Assembly (NCBI GenBank): GCA_963682175.1
Contig: OY821771.1
Location: forward strand, 39,638,201 to 39,702,200
DNA length: 64,000 nucleotides
Reading direction: 5' to 3'
From: Triglochin maritima
Lineage: Eukaryota; Streptophyta; Magnoliopsida; Alismatales; Juncaginaceae
Under the pieces are notes generated by a model. That model was given only the letters and a program-made list of their open reading frames with translations, did not search any database and was not told the origin of the DNA. The translations under genes and the position numbers were made by a program. This document shows, in pieces, positions 10,656-23,439 of the stretch. How positions within the stretch are numbered: position 1 is the first letter of the stretch; each line of letters begins with the position of its first letter.

Positions 10656-13600
10656 TCAGAATAGCTATTGATTTTTACTTCGCTGACGTCCGTCTCTTGT
10701 TTTTTAAGCTGTACTTTTCATAATGATGAATTGAGACCATTCACAGGATTGAAAAAAAAAGCCGACAGTGGTGGAGACATCTACATGATGGCAAAGTTTG
10801 GAAAAGCCAACAAAGATTAAAATAAGGTGAATAATTTTGATTGACATTTTGACGGGCATATGAAATGATCTTTCACTTATTTCATCAACGCATATTGCTT
10901 ATTTTGTTTGTGCATGTCTAATTTGGCCCACCCTTGCAGTAATAAAGTCAAGGTGGTGCCCACAAAATTGAGGAATAGGCGTCTTATGGAACACACAGGG
11001 TCCAATTTGGAGACGATTGGGAAGCCACAGGGTGAATTCTATTTTATATCTACACGTTTGTCTCTTTTTTTTCCACCCAAGTAATTGCGATTTGCTGTAG
11101 AGGTAACAGTCGAGGAACAGAAAGGATTTTCTACTGGTCAGGGGATTTGGTATATTTAGCTTCTCATTGGAAGTTAAAATTCGACACACCTACATTGCAA
11201 CTTTGTTTTGTTGGGCTATCATATTTCAATGTAAAACACACGAACTCGGCTGCTAGATTCGTTTCCTAGACTTTGTTATCCCAAGATAAAAAAGAATTCC
11301 AATATAGATAGTTTCAGTTGGTAATTAGTACTGTTTCAATTTCCTAATTTAAGTTGCAATTTTCACATGCTACTATGCTCAATTTAAAAAAAAATTACTC
11401 ACCCTCAAGATGGTTCAATTATCTATAGAAGAGTCAAGTTGTCCATTAGAAATGTTACATGTGTATGCATGACCAGATGTATAACTACCATGGACTCGAG
11501 GGGTAGTATTTGATAAGCTAGTTTTAGTAGCAATGGTTTGATTTAGACATTCCATTAAGAATGGAGGAGTATCTAGCATGAAACAATGTTGGCGCCTTAT
11601 TGTTCATAGGAATTAGAAAGAGTTGGTTACATGGAGCTATCTAATTATAAGTTGAAAGGTACAACATTAATGGAAGTTGTGTTAACGTACGATTGGTTTG
11701 TGTGTAAAATATAAAATGATTTGAAGGTAATTATTAGTTCGTAGAATAACTAAACAACCCGTAGATGTAACTAACCTTCACAGTTAAATTTAACCCATAC
11801 CATTTATTAAAAAAAAAAAACCAAAACGACGATATTCGAATCAGAAGATGGGAGCACTTGTCATGAATTACACGATTGCATCTCTTAAATATCAAATCAA
11901 AGATATGTTAGACAAATTTGGATAGGAAAGGCAGATGTTTCTAAACTCTGTTATTATCCGTATTGATGGATCAAAAGAGTATGCATTTAATCTTTGTAAT
12001 TAGGATTCATGAACAAATGCTATTCGGATATATTTCTTGAAGTTGCTATAAAAATTGACGAAAAATCGAATACGAATATATAATTGAAATTAATCGCAAC
12101 TAATCACAACGCTCAAATGGTAAACTTGCAAACTCGTACTGCGAAATCAATTGGTTGTTTTATTTATTTATTAAATAATATTAATATATTTTTATAAAAA
12201 TCTGTTTTCAATTTTTTTTAAAATCTTTTTTAAAATCAGGTTTTTATTTATTTTTACTTTTAATTTTTTTTATACAGAATCACCCTCCAAATGATATGAA
12301 GTAAATAAATTGTAGGGTGTGTGAGAGAGAAACTACGACGTCGAGGGTTGTCCAAGCATGATTATTGATGATATGATTAACATTGGTATTATAACCTTCA
12401 ACCTTTTCTTGAGAATGTGCTTAACTTCAATATTCAACTTGAAGAATAAAACAAGAGGAATAATATTATCTTATGTAGGAACTTGAAGTGAAGTCGTCTC
12501 ACAAGCAAGAAAGGAGAGACTTTTTTCAACAATAAACTAAGAAGACAATGAGTTGTTTCAGCTTTTTCTCAATTGCAAACCCAAGAACAAAGTCGGCAGT
12601 AGCCTATTATATATAATATATATATGACAAAGTGCCAAAGCTTTACAGCCTCCAATTAGGTCGTATGATTTAATTATGATTGAAATGGGCCTTTTAATGT
12701 GACATCATGTGCAAATCCCGCGGGTTAAGGCCAGAACATGATTATGATGGATTGCATGAGACCATCTACGTCCTCCGAAGTTCGAATTGCCTGATCAAAT
12801 CTAGTTCGAAATAACCATAATTGATTTCTTACTTAATTAGTGATCACACCCTTGGGAGTTTTGTTACCTACACAAGAGAACTGAATTTTTGACAGGCCAA
12901 ACCATGCATCTGTAAACTTTATGGTCGTGAAAAACCTAGTTTGCCAACAATTGAAACTCCAACCATCACATAACATGTACTCTACTAATTGAAATAATTG
13001 AGTAATAACATAATTCGAGTTTTACAAACATATATGTTACAATGTCCTCTCTCGGCCTCTTCTCGAACTTTGGAATTTCCGGTTAACCTTGTGATCGCCA
13101 AAAAAACCGTAAGCACAAGTGGTGATCGCCAAAAAACCCGTAAGCTCAAGTGGTCATACATACTTATTTGGACAACACATTTACAGACATAGTCTGGAAA
13201 TTCAACACACTAATCTTATCAAGTTCACCCTTAACGATAGTAATGGGCAACAACAAAATAATTTCAGTTTTCTTAATTTTAGGATATTTTTTATGTTCCA
13301 AATTAAAACACGTTATAAAATATGTTTCCATGTATAATTAACTGAAACAACTTTTCTTACTACAATCTGAAATATTTAATCATTCTAAAAAAATTACCAA
13401 AAAATAGTTTTAATTTATTGTAGTATTTGCTCCGGCCTTCAATAACACCGGGTTAAACATTAATCATTTAATGTTTTAACCTAATATAATCACTCAGTTA
13501 AGATGAGCAATAATAATCTTTTGACTAGCTGTTTTTCCAGCATAAGTCATGTTCAACCAACTATTATCTTTATCACTTTACTCATTGATAGATTTTGACA

Positions 13601-13929
13601 ATAATCAAATTAAACACTTCTTATGTGAAAAGATATAAGTCTTATATTTTAGGATCCAAAACACAGTAAAATATTAATGACACATAAAATAATTCCATAA
13701 TTTTTTACTTCTTAAGTCTTTTCAATATAAAAGTATTTTTTCCCTCTTTTATATACTCGTGTCGTCAAATATTTGTAGAGTTACAATAATCGATGACCAA
13801 CGCGACAATTTTATCTCGGTAATTAATGTTCCATGTTAAAGATCTGACGATCTAATTCAAGTAAATAGAGGTCATTAATTAATTTAGCACTGACATAAAA
13901 CATGTCATCTTTATAGATAGATCAATATT
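10656..13929. other. Intergenic, no gene recognised
   Basis: Long AT-rich stretch with several T-rich tracts (for example 12160-12290) and one small tandem duplication (13091). No conserved coding or RNA gene signal was found on either strand. Confidence 0.4.
13091..13152. repeat. Two-copy 31-bp tandem repeat
   Basis: A unit starting GTGATCGCCAAAAAA and ending CAAGTG occurs at 13091-13121 and again, with two or three differences, at 13122-13152. Confidence 0.85.
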
Positions 13930-14395
13930 GATTCTTTATTATAAATGAATAACTTTCAATATCCAATATTGAAGATGAAACAATATTTCTACCAATATCG
14001 GGAAGATAACAATTATTAAGTTCTAGAACTAAACCTGAGTGTAAACATAAATCATAAGATCCTACAGTTAGTACAACAACTCTTGTTCCATTTCCAATTC
14101 ATAGGGCAACATCCCCATTTGCTAAGTTCCTAATTCTTCTTAGTCCCTGCACATTGGAAACAATGTGGGATCCACATCCGGTATCAAATACCCAAAAAGA
14201 AGAATTTGCTAAATTAACATCAATAACAAGGGTACCTGAAGAAGAAGCTAATGTGTCATTCTTCTTGTCCTCCTTGTTTTTTGACCCGAGAACAATTCTC
14301 AGATTCATTTCCCAATCAAGAAAATTATTTCTGTTCAACTTGTCCTTCTTAAGGATAGAACGAAGAATGAAAGTGGTATTACTGTTTTCGGCCAT
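13930..14395 (-). pseudogene. Copia gag-protease relic joined by an internal deletion
   Basis: Minus-strand frame beginning MAENSNTTF at 14395. It shows a copia gag N-terminus (LRSILKKDKLNRNNFLDWE) and then jumps within about 40 codons to the aspartic protease region (FDTGCGSHI, where the active-site triad is normally D-[ST]-G) and a following VGSYDL...SGLVLELNNCY segment typical of the protease/pre-integrase junction. The CCHC zinc knuckle and most of gag are missing, so an internal deletion joined the two parts. An in-frame stop lies at 14099-14101 and more follow by 13930. Non-functional. Confidence 0.8.
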
Positions 14396-14465
14396 TAATC
14401 TACATTTGAAAGAAATATGCAAGTTTATTACTTTTGTCATAAATAGCTCAAAACATTTAAACAAT

Positions 14466-15474
14466 TTAAATAGTAAATCTAAAACACACTACTCAATTTA
14501 TAATTTGTCCATTATTGAACTGTGATTTCAAGACCTTATTTCACATAATAAAACACGACGGAAAAATATCATAGAAACGATTTCTAAATTCATCAACCAC
14601 TCAAGATTCATGCACATGATAATAATGACGAAAACTAACGTACAACGATTTATACATTTGATGCGTGCATTTCTTTTGCTCACGGAGGAGGTGCGAAGAA
14701 TCCTAAGTGTGATTCTTCTACTCGTGACACACGAACCACAGACTAAACTCCACCAACGTTAGCTAGAACGAGAGGAGTAGAAGAACAACTTTCTTCCTTG
14801 GTGGAGAGAGAGGGGGGACAGCTAAAAAGCGGGGGTAATGTTAGGAGAGAAAAAAACATGGTTTGCATTATTTTATCTTCTTATTTATAAGTCTCTCCAA
14901 AGCTAACCATAATATCATTAGGTAAGTTAGCTTAATGAGCATATTTAGTCATCCATGTGTTTAGTCCATTGGATCAATGTGTGTAGCCCTTTGTACGACC
15001 CGATTATATTAGTAACGCTTACAACAATTTGCACGTAGATCGTAATTAGTTTCTAGCTAAACGTTACAACCCCTAATACAATCGGATTATTTATCTTTTT
15101 AACTATTTATTCATTGTCATCTTAACAAAGGACACCTCCTTCAATTTAGTCTCGATTCCTACCAAGGAAGTGGACCTGTAGGTTTAATTTTTCAAACGAG
15201 TTCAAAATTAAACCTAACTCCAGATTTAGTAGGATAACATTGGCATGTTCAACAATAAACAACCCCATCCTACAACCACATCCACAGTCTCGTACCTAAA
15301 TTTGAATAACACTATTAAATGATGAAACTAAGAATAGAATCCATAGTAATTCGTGGAACTTTGTAATTGTTATATAACTTGTTTATATAGTGGTATGGTT
15401 ATGATATTTGTACGTATATCTTAACCCTTTAACTTGGAATTACTATGGTAATTAATTAAAAAAATATTATCAAG
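14466..15474. other. Intergenic; may include decayed 5' end of the copia relic
   Basis: No reading frame of note. A purine-rich segment near 14770-14850 lies upstream of the minus-strand gag relic and could be remains of its leader or LTR, but no paired LTR was found. Confidence 0.35.
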
Positions 15475-17398
15475 TTGCGGGGAGAGTAGAGGAGGTAGAC
15501 TAAATTCGAGAGACACGTGGTGGTGGATTGATGATGTACAACAAGCAATTAAAACTAAGAAAGAATATTATAAGATGTGGTTTAAAGATAAAAATGAAAC
15601 TAACTTAAAAGAGTGTAAGTTGGCTAATAAAAAAACTAAGAAAGAAGTAAGAGAGACTAGAAGGGTTGTTTATGAGAATTTATACCAAAAGTTGAGATCA
15701 AATGAGGGAGATGTTGGAATATATAAATTGGCTAAAATACGAGAGAAGAAAACTAGAGATCTTAATCAAGTTAAATGCATTAAAGATGATAATAATAACC
15801 TCTTAGTTAATGTGGAGGATATCAAGGAAAGGTGAAGAGAATATTTTGATAAGTTGTTTAATGGAGAAAAGGATAGCGACACTTTTGAAGTGGATGATAC
15901 AATTGAAGAATCTAATAGACAATTTGTACGGAGGATAAGAGAAGTTGAGGTTAAGGAAGCCTTAAAAAGGATGAAAGTTGGTAAGACTTTAAGACCAGAC
16001 GAGATCCTGATTGAGGTGTGAAAATGTCTGGGCGATAAAGCAGTAACGTGATTAACTAAATTGTTTAGTAGTATCTTTGAGAAAAATAAAATACCAAAGG
16101 AGTGGAGAAGAAGTATTTTAGTGCCAATTTACAAGGATAAATGGGATATTCAAAGTTGCACGAACTATAGAAGTATCAAACTCATGTGTCATACTATGAA
16201 ATTGTGGGAAAGAGTAATTGAGCACCGTCTAAGGAAAGAGACATGTGTTAGAAATAATCAATTTGGTTTCACGCCTGGAAGGTCAACGATAGATGTCATA
16301 ATTCTTATTAGACAACTTATGGAGAGGTATAGAGAAAAAAAGAAGATCTACATATGGATTTTATTGATTTAGAAAAGTCATATAATAGAGTTCCAAAAAA
16401 TGTTATGTAGTGGGTCCTTGAGAAAAAGAAAGTATCAACAAAATATGTGAATTTAATTAAAGATATGTATGAAGGAGTTGAAACTAGCATTAGAATTTGT
16501 GATGTTGTGAGTAAAGCATTTCCAATTAAGATTGGACTTCATCAGGGTTCAGCTTTAAGTCCATATCTATTTGCTTTAGTAATGGACGAGGTGACAAAAG
16601 ACTTACAATGTGAGAGTCCATGATGTATGCTTTTTGCGGATGATGTAGTATTAATTGACGAGAGTAGGGTAGGTGTGGAGACAAAACTAGAGTTGTGGAG
16701 AAATTCTTTAGAAACAAAAGGTTTTAAACTAAGTATATCTGAAACTGAATATATGAAATATTGTTTCAGTACCGTTAATACCGAGGAAGATGAGATTATA
16801 TTAGATGGGCAAATGGTGCGTAGAAAATATATTTTTATATATCTTGGATCAATACTTCAAAAAGATGGGGAGATCGATGAAGATGTTAACCATAGGATTA
16901 GAGGGGATGGATGAACTGGCGACAAGCCTCAGGTGTCTTATGTGACAAGAAAATTCCACTTAAGTTAAAAGGAAAGTTTTATAGAACCGCAATAAGACCT
17001 GCAATGTTATATGGTGCGGAATGTTGGGCCACTAAAATACAACATATACAAAAGATGAGTGTATCTGAAATGAGGAGGTTGAGGTGGATGTGTGGCCATA
17101 CGCGAATGAATCGGATTAGAAATGAAGACATTCTTGAGAGAGTTGGAGTTGCTCCAATGGAAGAGAAAGTTATCCAACACAGATTGAGATGGTATGGACA
17201 TGTACAAAGAAGACTTATGGAGACACCTATAAGAATATGAGTATTGAATCAGATCGAAGACATAAAAAGAGGAAGAGACAAACCACGATTGACTTGAGAG
17301 GATGAGATCAAAAGAGATTTAAAAGATTGGAATGTTTCTCGAGAATTTACATTGGATAGAAACGCGTGGAATAAGGCGATTCACGTGTCTGAACCCTG
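15475..17398 (+). pseudogene. RTE reverse transcriptase, disrupted
   Basis: Recognisable in order: a basic linker (KKTKKEVRETRR), YFDKLFNGE, the RT core with WRRSILVPIYK, NYRSIKL, NQFGFTPGRST, HQGSALSPYLFALVMDE and the catalytic LFADDVVL (near 16630), then the YRTAIRPAMLYGAECW and RNEDILERVGV blocks typical of the RTE C-terminus. The reading is broken by several stop codons (for example near 15832, 16018, 16370 and 16621) and at least one frameshift near 16910. It cannot encode an active enzyme. Confidence 0.9.
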
Positions 17399-17464
17399 AC
17401 TCTTTAAAGTTTCTTTTCTAGCATACTCCAACTAGTTTAGGATAAAAAGTTTTGTTGTTGTTGT
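15475..17464 (+). mobile_element. RTE-clade non-LTR retrotransposon, 5'-truncated
   Basis: Carries the reverse-transcriptase and C-terminal half of an RTE-type LINE and ends in the characteristic AACTAGTTTAGGATAAAA segment with a GTTGTTGTTG tail (about 17430-17464). The endonuclease half expected upstream is absent, which fits 5' truncation during target-primed insertion. Target duplications were not identified. The same 3' tail sequence occurs at 50531-50584. Confidence 0.88.
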
Positions 17465-18258
17465 ATCAATCTTCTCCACCACCTCCACTTGACATGAACT
17501 GCGATTTTTTCTTCATTTCCAAATCCAAACATGTAAAACCAAACCGACATTTATAACCAGATATGATGGCATCCAAATCCAAAACCACAAAGCTGCTGCG
17601 AGAATGGAAGAAACAAAAGAAACTACACAAAAACAACCGTAATCGTATGTATCCAGTAATTAATGGATGGATCCGACCATGTGCTGCAGATCCAACAACC
17701 AAGTACGTACCACCCAACCACTACTTTACACCATCATCTTCTTTTCAAAAACAAATTAAAGTGAAAAAAGTGGAAATTAACAACTCTTGTTTTGGTCACT
17801 TGCTTGCTTTGTCCCATTCTATGTCCATGCTAGATGAGAAGCACGTTAGCTGTTGAGAACTTGAGATGTGTGGGCAGAAGAAGGTGATGAGAAAAGTGAG
17901 GAGGAAACGATAAATTTTTAAAGAAGTGTCTTAACCGAGAATGGCGTTTTGCTGTTGGTATTTTGCATGGCGTGGACATGTTTTTTTTGTTTCGGTTCGT
18001 TTTGGTACTTGTATGCATGGACGTGTAATGTGATTGTGAGTGTCTGCTTGTGTTTGGTTGGATTTCTCTCCTCAATCACTGATACTTGTTGGATGAAGTC
18101 GTCACAAGGGGTTTGGGTTGTGTTTGGTGTAATGGTGTTGGTGATGATTTTGTTGGCGTGATTTTAAATAGTACTACTAATTTTGATAAGTAGTATTTAT
18201 CCAAAGTATAGTCGAAACGACAATTAGTAGGATGGATGAAACAACAATAAGTGATTGT
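17465..18258. other. Intergenic, no feature recognised
   Basis: Contains a 97-codon frame at 17563-17856 (Lys-rich start, then low conservation). I do not recognise it, and it has no splice or promoter support. Confidence 0.4.
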
Positions 18259-18372
18259 TGTAACGTCCTCAAACAACGGAAATTTTAAAATCTTTTAAAA
18301 GAGAAAAATCAGCAAAATCATAACATACACCAATAACATTACGAAAACACAACATAAGGTGCACCAATAACC

Positions 18373-18399
18373 AATATATATATATATATATATATATAT
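18373..18399. repeat. (TA)n microsatellite
   Basis: About 13 TA units near the 3' end of the minus-strand LTR. Confidence 0.95.
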
Positions 18400-18891
18400 G
18401 AGTTTACAAAATGTGATTACATCAAAATGTCATAAGGGAAAAAGTATAAGTAATTAAGACAACCTCCAAAATGAAGAAAACAGAATCTGGTCACGGGAGT
18501 TCTCCTCCGCAGTCACCACCCTCTACTGCCGATCACGGGTTGAAAAGTAAACATGCGACTATGCCTGAGTTTCCATAAGAAAACCCTAAACACATAAATG
18601 AAACAATGCTAACAATAAAAGCAACAAGGCATAAGCACAACAACTGTAAAATCACAACATTTGTCTCTTTAACCGGAGCCACAATTTTACCTCTATCACT
18701 GGAGCCACAGTTTTGCCTCATATACTGGAGCCACGACTTAGCAATAATTACAACCCGCTCTGTAGAGCCACAATTCACCATCGATCACTATTAGACCGGA
18801 ATGTCCATATTGTAGCCCCAAAAAGGCTGAGGACTTGTTGCCCTCAAAGCAGATCTCATAACACAAACAAAAACTAAACTGAACAGAAGCG

Positions 18892-19690
18892 GTCGACCAA
18901 ACCAGGCATACCGGTCGACCGGTTCCCTCCAGGAATGCACAAGAGCTTGACCATCTCCTCGACCGGTCGAACCAACAAACGAAACAAACGACCAATCGGT
19001 TGAACAAAAGTCAAAGGCGGTCGACCTTTTGGATTGTCTACTCCACAACAATAGAAAGGCTCCTATGGTCGAACGACAAAGGGGACTCGGTCGACAGATC
19101 AAAATTAGGACTCCCGACTCAATCTCAGTTTCTACCGGTCGGCCTAAAGTCGCCAACTGGTCGACCGTTTGGATCAAAAACAACGGTTGATCCAACACAT
19201 AACGGTCGTACAGAAAATTTAGTTAACTTAAGTGACCAGTAAAACAAAAGGTCAAGAACGATCGACCGTTTGGGTTGTCCACGCTCTGTCCAGACAAGGC
19301 CAGAAAACAACGGTCGGAGAAAACAACAATCGGTCGACCGTCCAGACAGAACATGCTCTTTCCAAACCGGTCTAGTAATCATCGGTTGAACAAATCAAAA
19401 GGTTGTCGACCGTTAAGAAGGTCTAGGCTTCCAACCGACTTAGCTACAGGTAAAATCAGTCGAACAGATCAAAAGGGCGGTCGACCGTTTAGAAAATCTG
19501 CACCCCCAACCGACTCACCACATTGTGATCAGTCGAACGACAAAGGGGTCTTGGTCGACTGAAATACACCAGGGCTTGCCTAAAACACACAACCGGTCGA
19601 CTTCCCATGGGCATCGTTCGACCGGTGCAAGGCTAAAACCCGCACTTACACTAGCATCGGTCGACCAAGGCAAACATCGGTCGACCGTTA
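18892..19690. repeat. Second array of GGTCGACC palindromes
   Basis: About fifteen full or near-full copies of (C)GGTCGACC(G) at irregular spacing, at about 18892, 18913, 19016, 19160, 19335, 19479, 19659 and 19679 among others. On the minus strand it lies downstream of the TATA box, unlike the array at 387-878, which is upstream of one. Confidence 0.85.
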
Positions 19691-20023
19691 TTCAGTAGAA
19701 ACCTGCTGTTCTGCAACATCCGACGAGCCTAACTGCCACCGCCGACTAAATCCACCACTCACACACCTCGGGTGAGTCTTAACTAGAAGTTTAACATACC
19801 TTGAAGGCTTGAAGGAACCTTTGAAGATCAACGGCTAGCGTTTCCTAGATATAGCTAATCTCCGGCGAACTTTACGCACGAACGACGATCACAAACACTC
19901 GACTCCACTGAAAGCTTCTTCTGCTCGTCTTCGTCGACACCACCAGCGAACCAAGAGTCTGAGAGGGAGAGAGATGTGTTGAGAGGTAGAGTGGAAAAGA
20001 AAAGAAAAGAGTAAGGTTTAAAG

Positions 20024-20031
20024 TTTATAAA
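20024..20031 (-). promoter_or_regulatory. TATA box of the minus-strand LTR
   Basis: TTTATAAA followed on the minus strand by a pyrimidine-rich leader (TCTCTCTCCCTCTC, near 19965-19978). This asymmetry is the main reason for the strand call. Confidence 0.5.
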
Positions 20032-20179
20032 CCTTCTCACCTCTTCAACAACCAATCACCACAAGCCACCTCACCCACCATCCCCTCACCACAGTTACTC
20101 AACCTACACAAAAATCCAAAGGAAGATTATGATTAGTTTAAACCCAATCAGCCTAATTACTTAGAATTAGGTTCTAACA

Positions 20180-21860
20180 ATTACTCAATTAAAGATGGCG
20201 CTAGAGATATTTAAGTCTTTTCTCACCAAAAACAAATAATGATTGGTTCTCTACTTCTCTCTGTTATTCTTGTTTGCACGATATTAGTAATTTAGTGCTA
20301 TATGTTTTGTTGTTTGTTCTCTCTTTCACAACTCCGATGAAAACTAAAGTTTCTTGTCAGAGCTTCTTTTCGAATTTAAACATGCATAGTGACGCTCCCA
20401 GAAGCTTCAAAAATGCAATTTATTTGGTGGATTTTGAATCGAGATAAATGGCGCTTCTCTGATTTATTTCGTGTTGGTCCCATCGTTTTTCATGTTCAAT
20501 ATTTAGATACAAACATGCAACACAGCTGGAATTTTTCTTATTGCTACAATCAAGAAATGCCAAAACAAACTACAAAATACAAATGCAATGGTACCTCAGA
20601 TATATAAAGGGCCTACTTTATCTTTTACTTTTTTACATGCAAATATGCAAAGGTACCTAATGTTACACGTGGTGTTCCCAGTAGAAGGAACGAAGGATGT
20701 TACTGTTAGTCTGTTACAAGTAAAATGTGAATCCAAAAAAAAATATTGATGGCATATTCATGATTCGTCACTAAAGTTCCATGACGCATGACATGATTTA
20801 TTTTCCTTCTTAACTATCACATCACCTCACTACTGTATCTATTGCTAAGTAATAATTCCCAGTTTCCCACAACGGTGTAAGTAATTGTTTTACACTGTCA
20901 AAATTCAACAAGATGTGTGTGCAATAATAAGTATGGTTAATTGGTAGAGAGTAGTTGTGACATAAATGGAATCTCGTAAAATAGTACCGAAGGGCCAGCT
21001 GATGACCAAAGTTGCGACGTAGGCCAGGGTGCATTGGGCTCCTCTGACATTGCTCGACATAACATATTACTGGACTGGGTCGTGGCCCATTAGTATAATA
21101 TTAAATTCAGGTTCTAGAGTTTGAGTTGTGCTGTTTCAATTTTTCCAGTGTTTGTGTTGTTGTTGTAGAATTCTGAACTTGTTTGGTTACTTCTGTGATT
21201 GTGATAATCTTTAATGTTACGTTTGTAACATCATAATTTGGAATTTTCACTTCATCGTAGGATCTCAATATGGCACATTTCTGACTACATTTTTTTTGTT
21301 GATATTGCGGTCGAATTTGCAAATTCTTCGTGACATTTTGAAATTTCAACTCTATATAAAATTTGTCAAAATCAAATTTCATGTTAAGATATGGATTTTC
21401 GAAATTTCAAACAACTTTTTTAAACTCTAGTAATTCAAATCAATAAAAATATATATTAAAACTTCCCTTCCCATTATGATTTTTTGCCCAGTTGTATGTA
21501 GTTTTTAAGGTTTTGATACAATTGTGAATCATGAAACTAATAAAACATTATATAAATTTTTTGTTGTGAATTTAAATAAATATTATATGTTTGTCCAAAT
21601 ACATTAAATACTATACATCTTTGAATTTGTTAATCTCATCAATTGAAAATTCCAAGAAACTTTTAAATAGAGCACCCCGAAAACAACCTAGCAGTAACAA
21701 AATGATGATGACATTAAGTCTATAGGTGGTATACCTATTTAAATAAATATCTCAACACCTATTTTCCGATTGTTAATACATAGAGTCCAATAAGAACACG
21801 ACTCTACTTCTAATTTGTTGGGGGGAATCTGTATAATTTATATTCTTAGTTTTAAAGAGC

Positions 21861-21923
<63 letters not shown>

Positions 21924-23326
21924 AAAATATCAAACAAGTTGGTGTCAAGATTCAAGATGGTCAAAACATTCAAATAGGAATCCTGTTACATGCATGGCCC
22001 GGTCAACTTAACCTTCCTATTGACCTACAAGGCTACAATATTTGTAATTTGTATTGTATGGTTAACAGGTTAGGGTACTAACTCTAACCAGACTCCATCA
22101 TTCACGTTAATTCAATTATGAGTCCTATTACAACAGTAGCCATATTGTAATCTTCTCAATCTCCAATCTCCATGGCTGAATGCTGGACTTTTTTTATACC
22201 AGATGAACTGTGTTTAGTTTCAACTCTCGACATTGCCTGTTGTATAGTTGAATTAGAAACCAAAAGACATTTGGAGTTGAAGACCTTTCATGGAAGGTTC
22301 CATCTGAATATTCTGTAATATGATTGTGACTTCACGAAAAGAAATAAACACGTGTCCGATTAATATAAGTAATTTAGATAGACTTTTCTTATACATACCT
22401 CGAAAAAAGATTAAATGTATGGATACAATATGCACCCCTCGTAAATTGCAAATATACCCTTTTGTTATTCTCTTTTGTACATGCATGCTTGTAGTTTATA
22501 TGATAACGGCTGACAGTATTTCTTTTTCGAGGTTTAAGAGTGAATATCTATTATTTGTACAATATTATTACTCAATGGAGAGCGCTAAATAATGACTTAA
22601 GTTAATTGTTATAAAATTCGCAATAAGAGATTTCATTGAACAAACATTGGATTTCATCAATTTAACCGAGACAACAAGTACTATAAGGGTAAGAAAAATG
22701 ATTAATAGTAATGGGAGAAAAACGACAAAAGAATGGAAAATGTACTCTTTGGACCAAAAAATCCCGAGTCTGACACTTTTTTGTACAAATGCTTGTAGTA
22801 ATAGGAGGCATGGGGAAGTACAATTTTTTGTAACACGAGGAAATCAAATAGTTGAAAGTGTAAGAAAAAGGATAAATAAGGTGTTTCAGAGGGTGCACAA
22901 GCATAAAAACGCCTTCTATGCACAAAAGAAGGGTTTCAACTTTCACTAAGAGCAGTTTCGTCATATTATGACTTAGTTATTGTCATCAACGTCATAGCAC
23001 GATAATGACGATCATGTAATGCATGTTTAATAATAATAATTATGCGTGCATCTTGGTTGCTATTAGATCCTGATTTTGGTTGAGTAGTGACGTAAACGTA
23101 CTATAATGTTCACAATATAGCTAATGAAAGTGCCAAAACTTTAATTAAGGCAGCGACGAAGATCGATCGTTACGTTTACAGAGGTCAAAGGGGGCGGTAG
23201 GTGGCTAGCTGTGAATGACATGTTTGATTATTATTTTATTGAAAATTTTGCAATTTAATCCTTAAGTATTTGTAAATAAAAATGTCATGGGATTGTGGTG
23301 GGATTGACTCATACATTTTATGCCCA
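20180..23326. other. Intergenic, no gene recognised
   Basis: AT-rich sequence with one long TA microsatellite. Frames of up to 100 codons (22647-22949) have no recognisable family. Confidence 0.4.
21864..21921. repeat. (TA)n microsatellite, about 29 units
   Basis: Uninterrupted TA run. Apparent Ile-Tyr reading frames across it are products of the repeat. Confidence 0.98.
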
Positions 23327-23425
23327 CTTTGACGGGATGGTAGGGGTCCTAGTGAACGAGTGACGTTCCACCTCGTCGGTGAGGTGGTGGAGGTTGTAAA
23401 GGGGCAGGGTCTCCTGGAAGTCAAG
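23327..23425. repeat. Copy of a dispersed repeat also found inside the MULE at 8241-8345
   Basis: Blocks such as TTCCACCTCGTCGGTGAGG and GGGGCAG...CTCCTGGAA correspond to TTCCACATCGCCGGTGAGG and GGGGCAG...CCCCTGGAA at 8290-8345. The family is unknown. Confidence 0.6.
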
Positions 23426-23439
23426 CGTAATGTATTTTT

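Larger units (their letters stand above)
18259..20179 (-). mobile_element. LTR of a gypsy (chromovirus-like) retrotransposon, probably solo
   Basis: Read on the minus strand it runs from TGTTAGAACC (20179) to GGACGTTACA (18259), so has TG...CA ends. A TTTATAAA box lies at 20024-20031 and is followed by a CT-rich leader, features I associate with Tekay/Del-type chromovirus LTRs. The flanking 5-mers (ATTGT before, ATTAC after) match only in part, so the target duplication is not confirmed, and no internal region adjoins it. The downstream half carries an array of GGTCGACC palindromes. Confidence 0.6.

Noticed and set aside
17563..17856. 97-codon frame starting MMASKSKTTKLLREW
   Set aside because: No recognisable family, promoter or homology; ordinary chance frame in intergenic DNA.
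387..19690. GGTCGACC arrays as a CRISPR array
   Set aside because: The repeats are only 8-10 bp palindromes at irregular spacing in a plant nuclear genome, inside LTRs.
21773..22081. Ile-Tyr repeat proteins on both strands
   Set aside because: Translation of the TA microsatellite.
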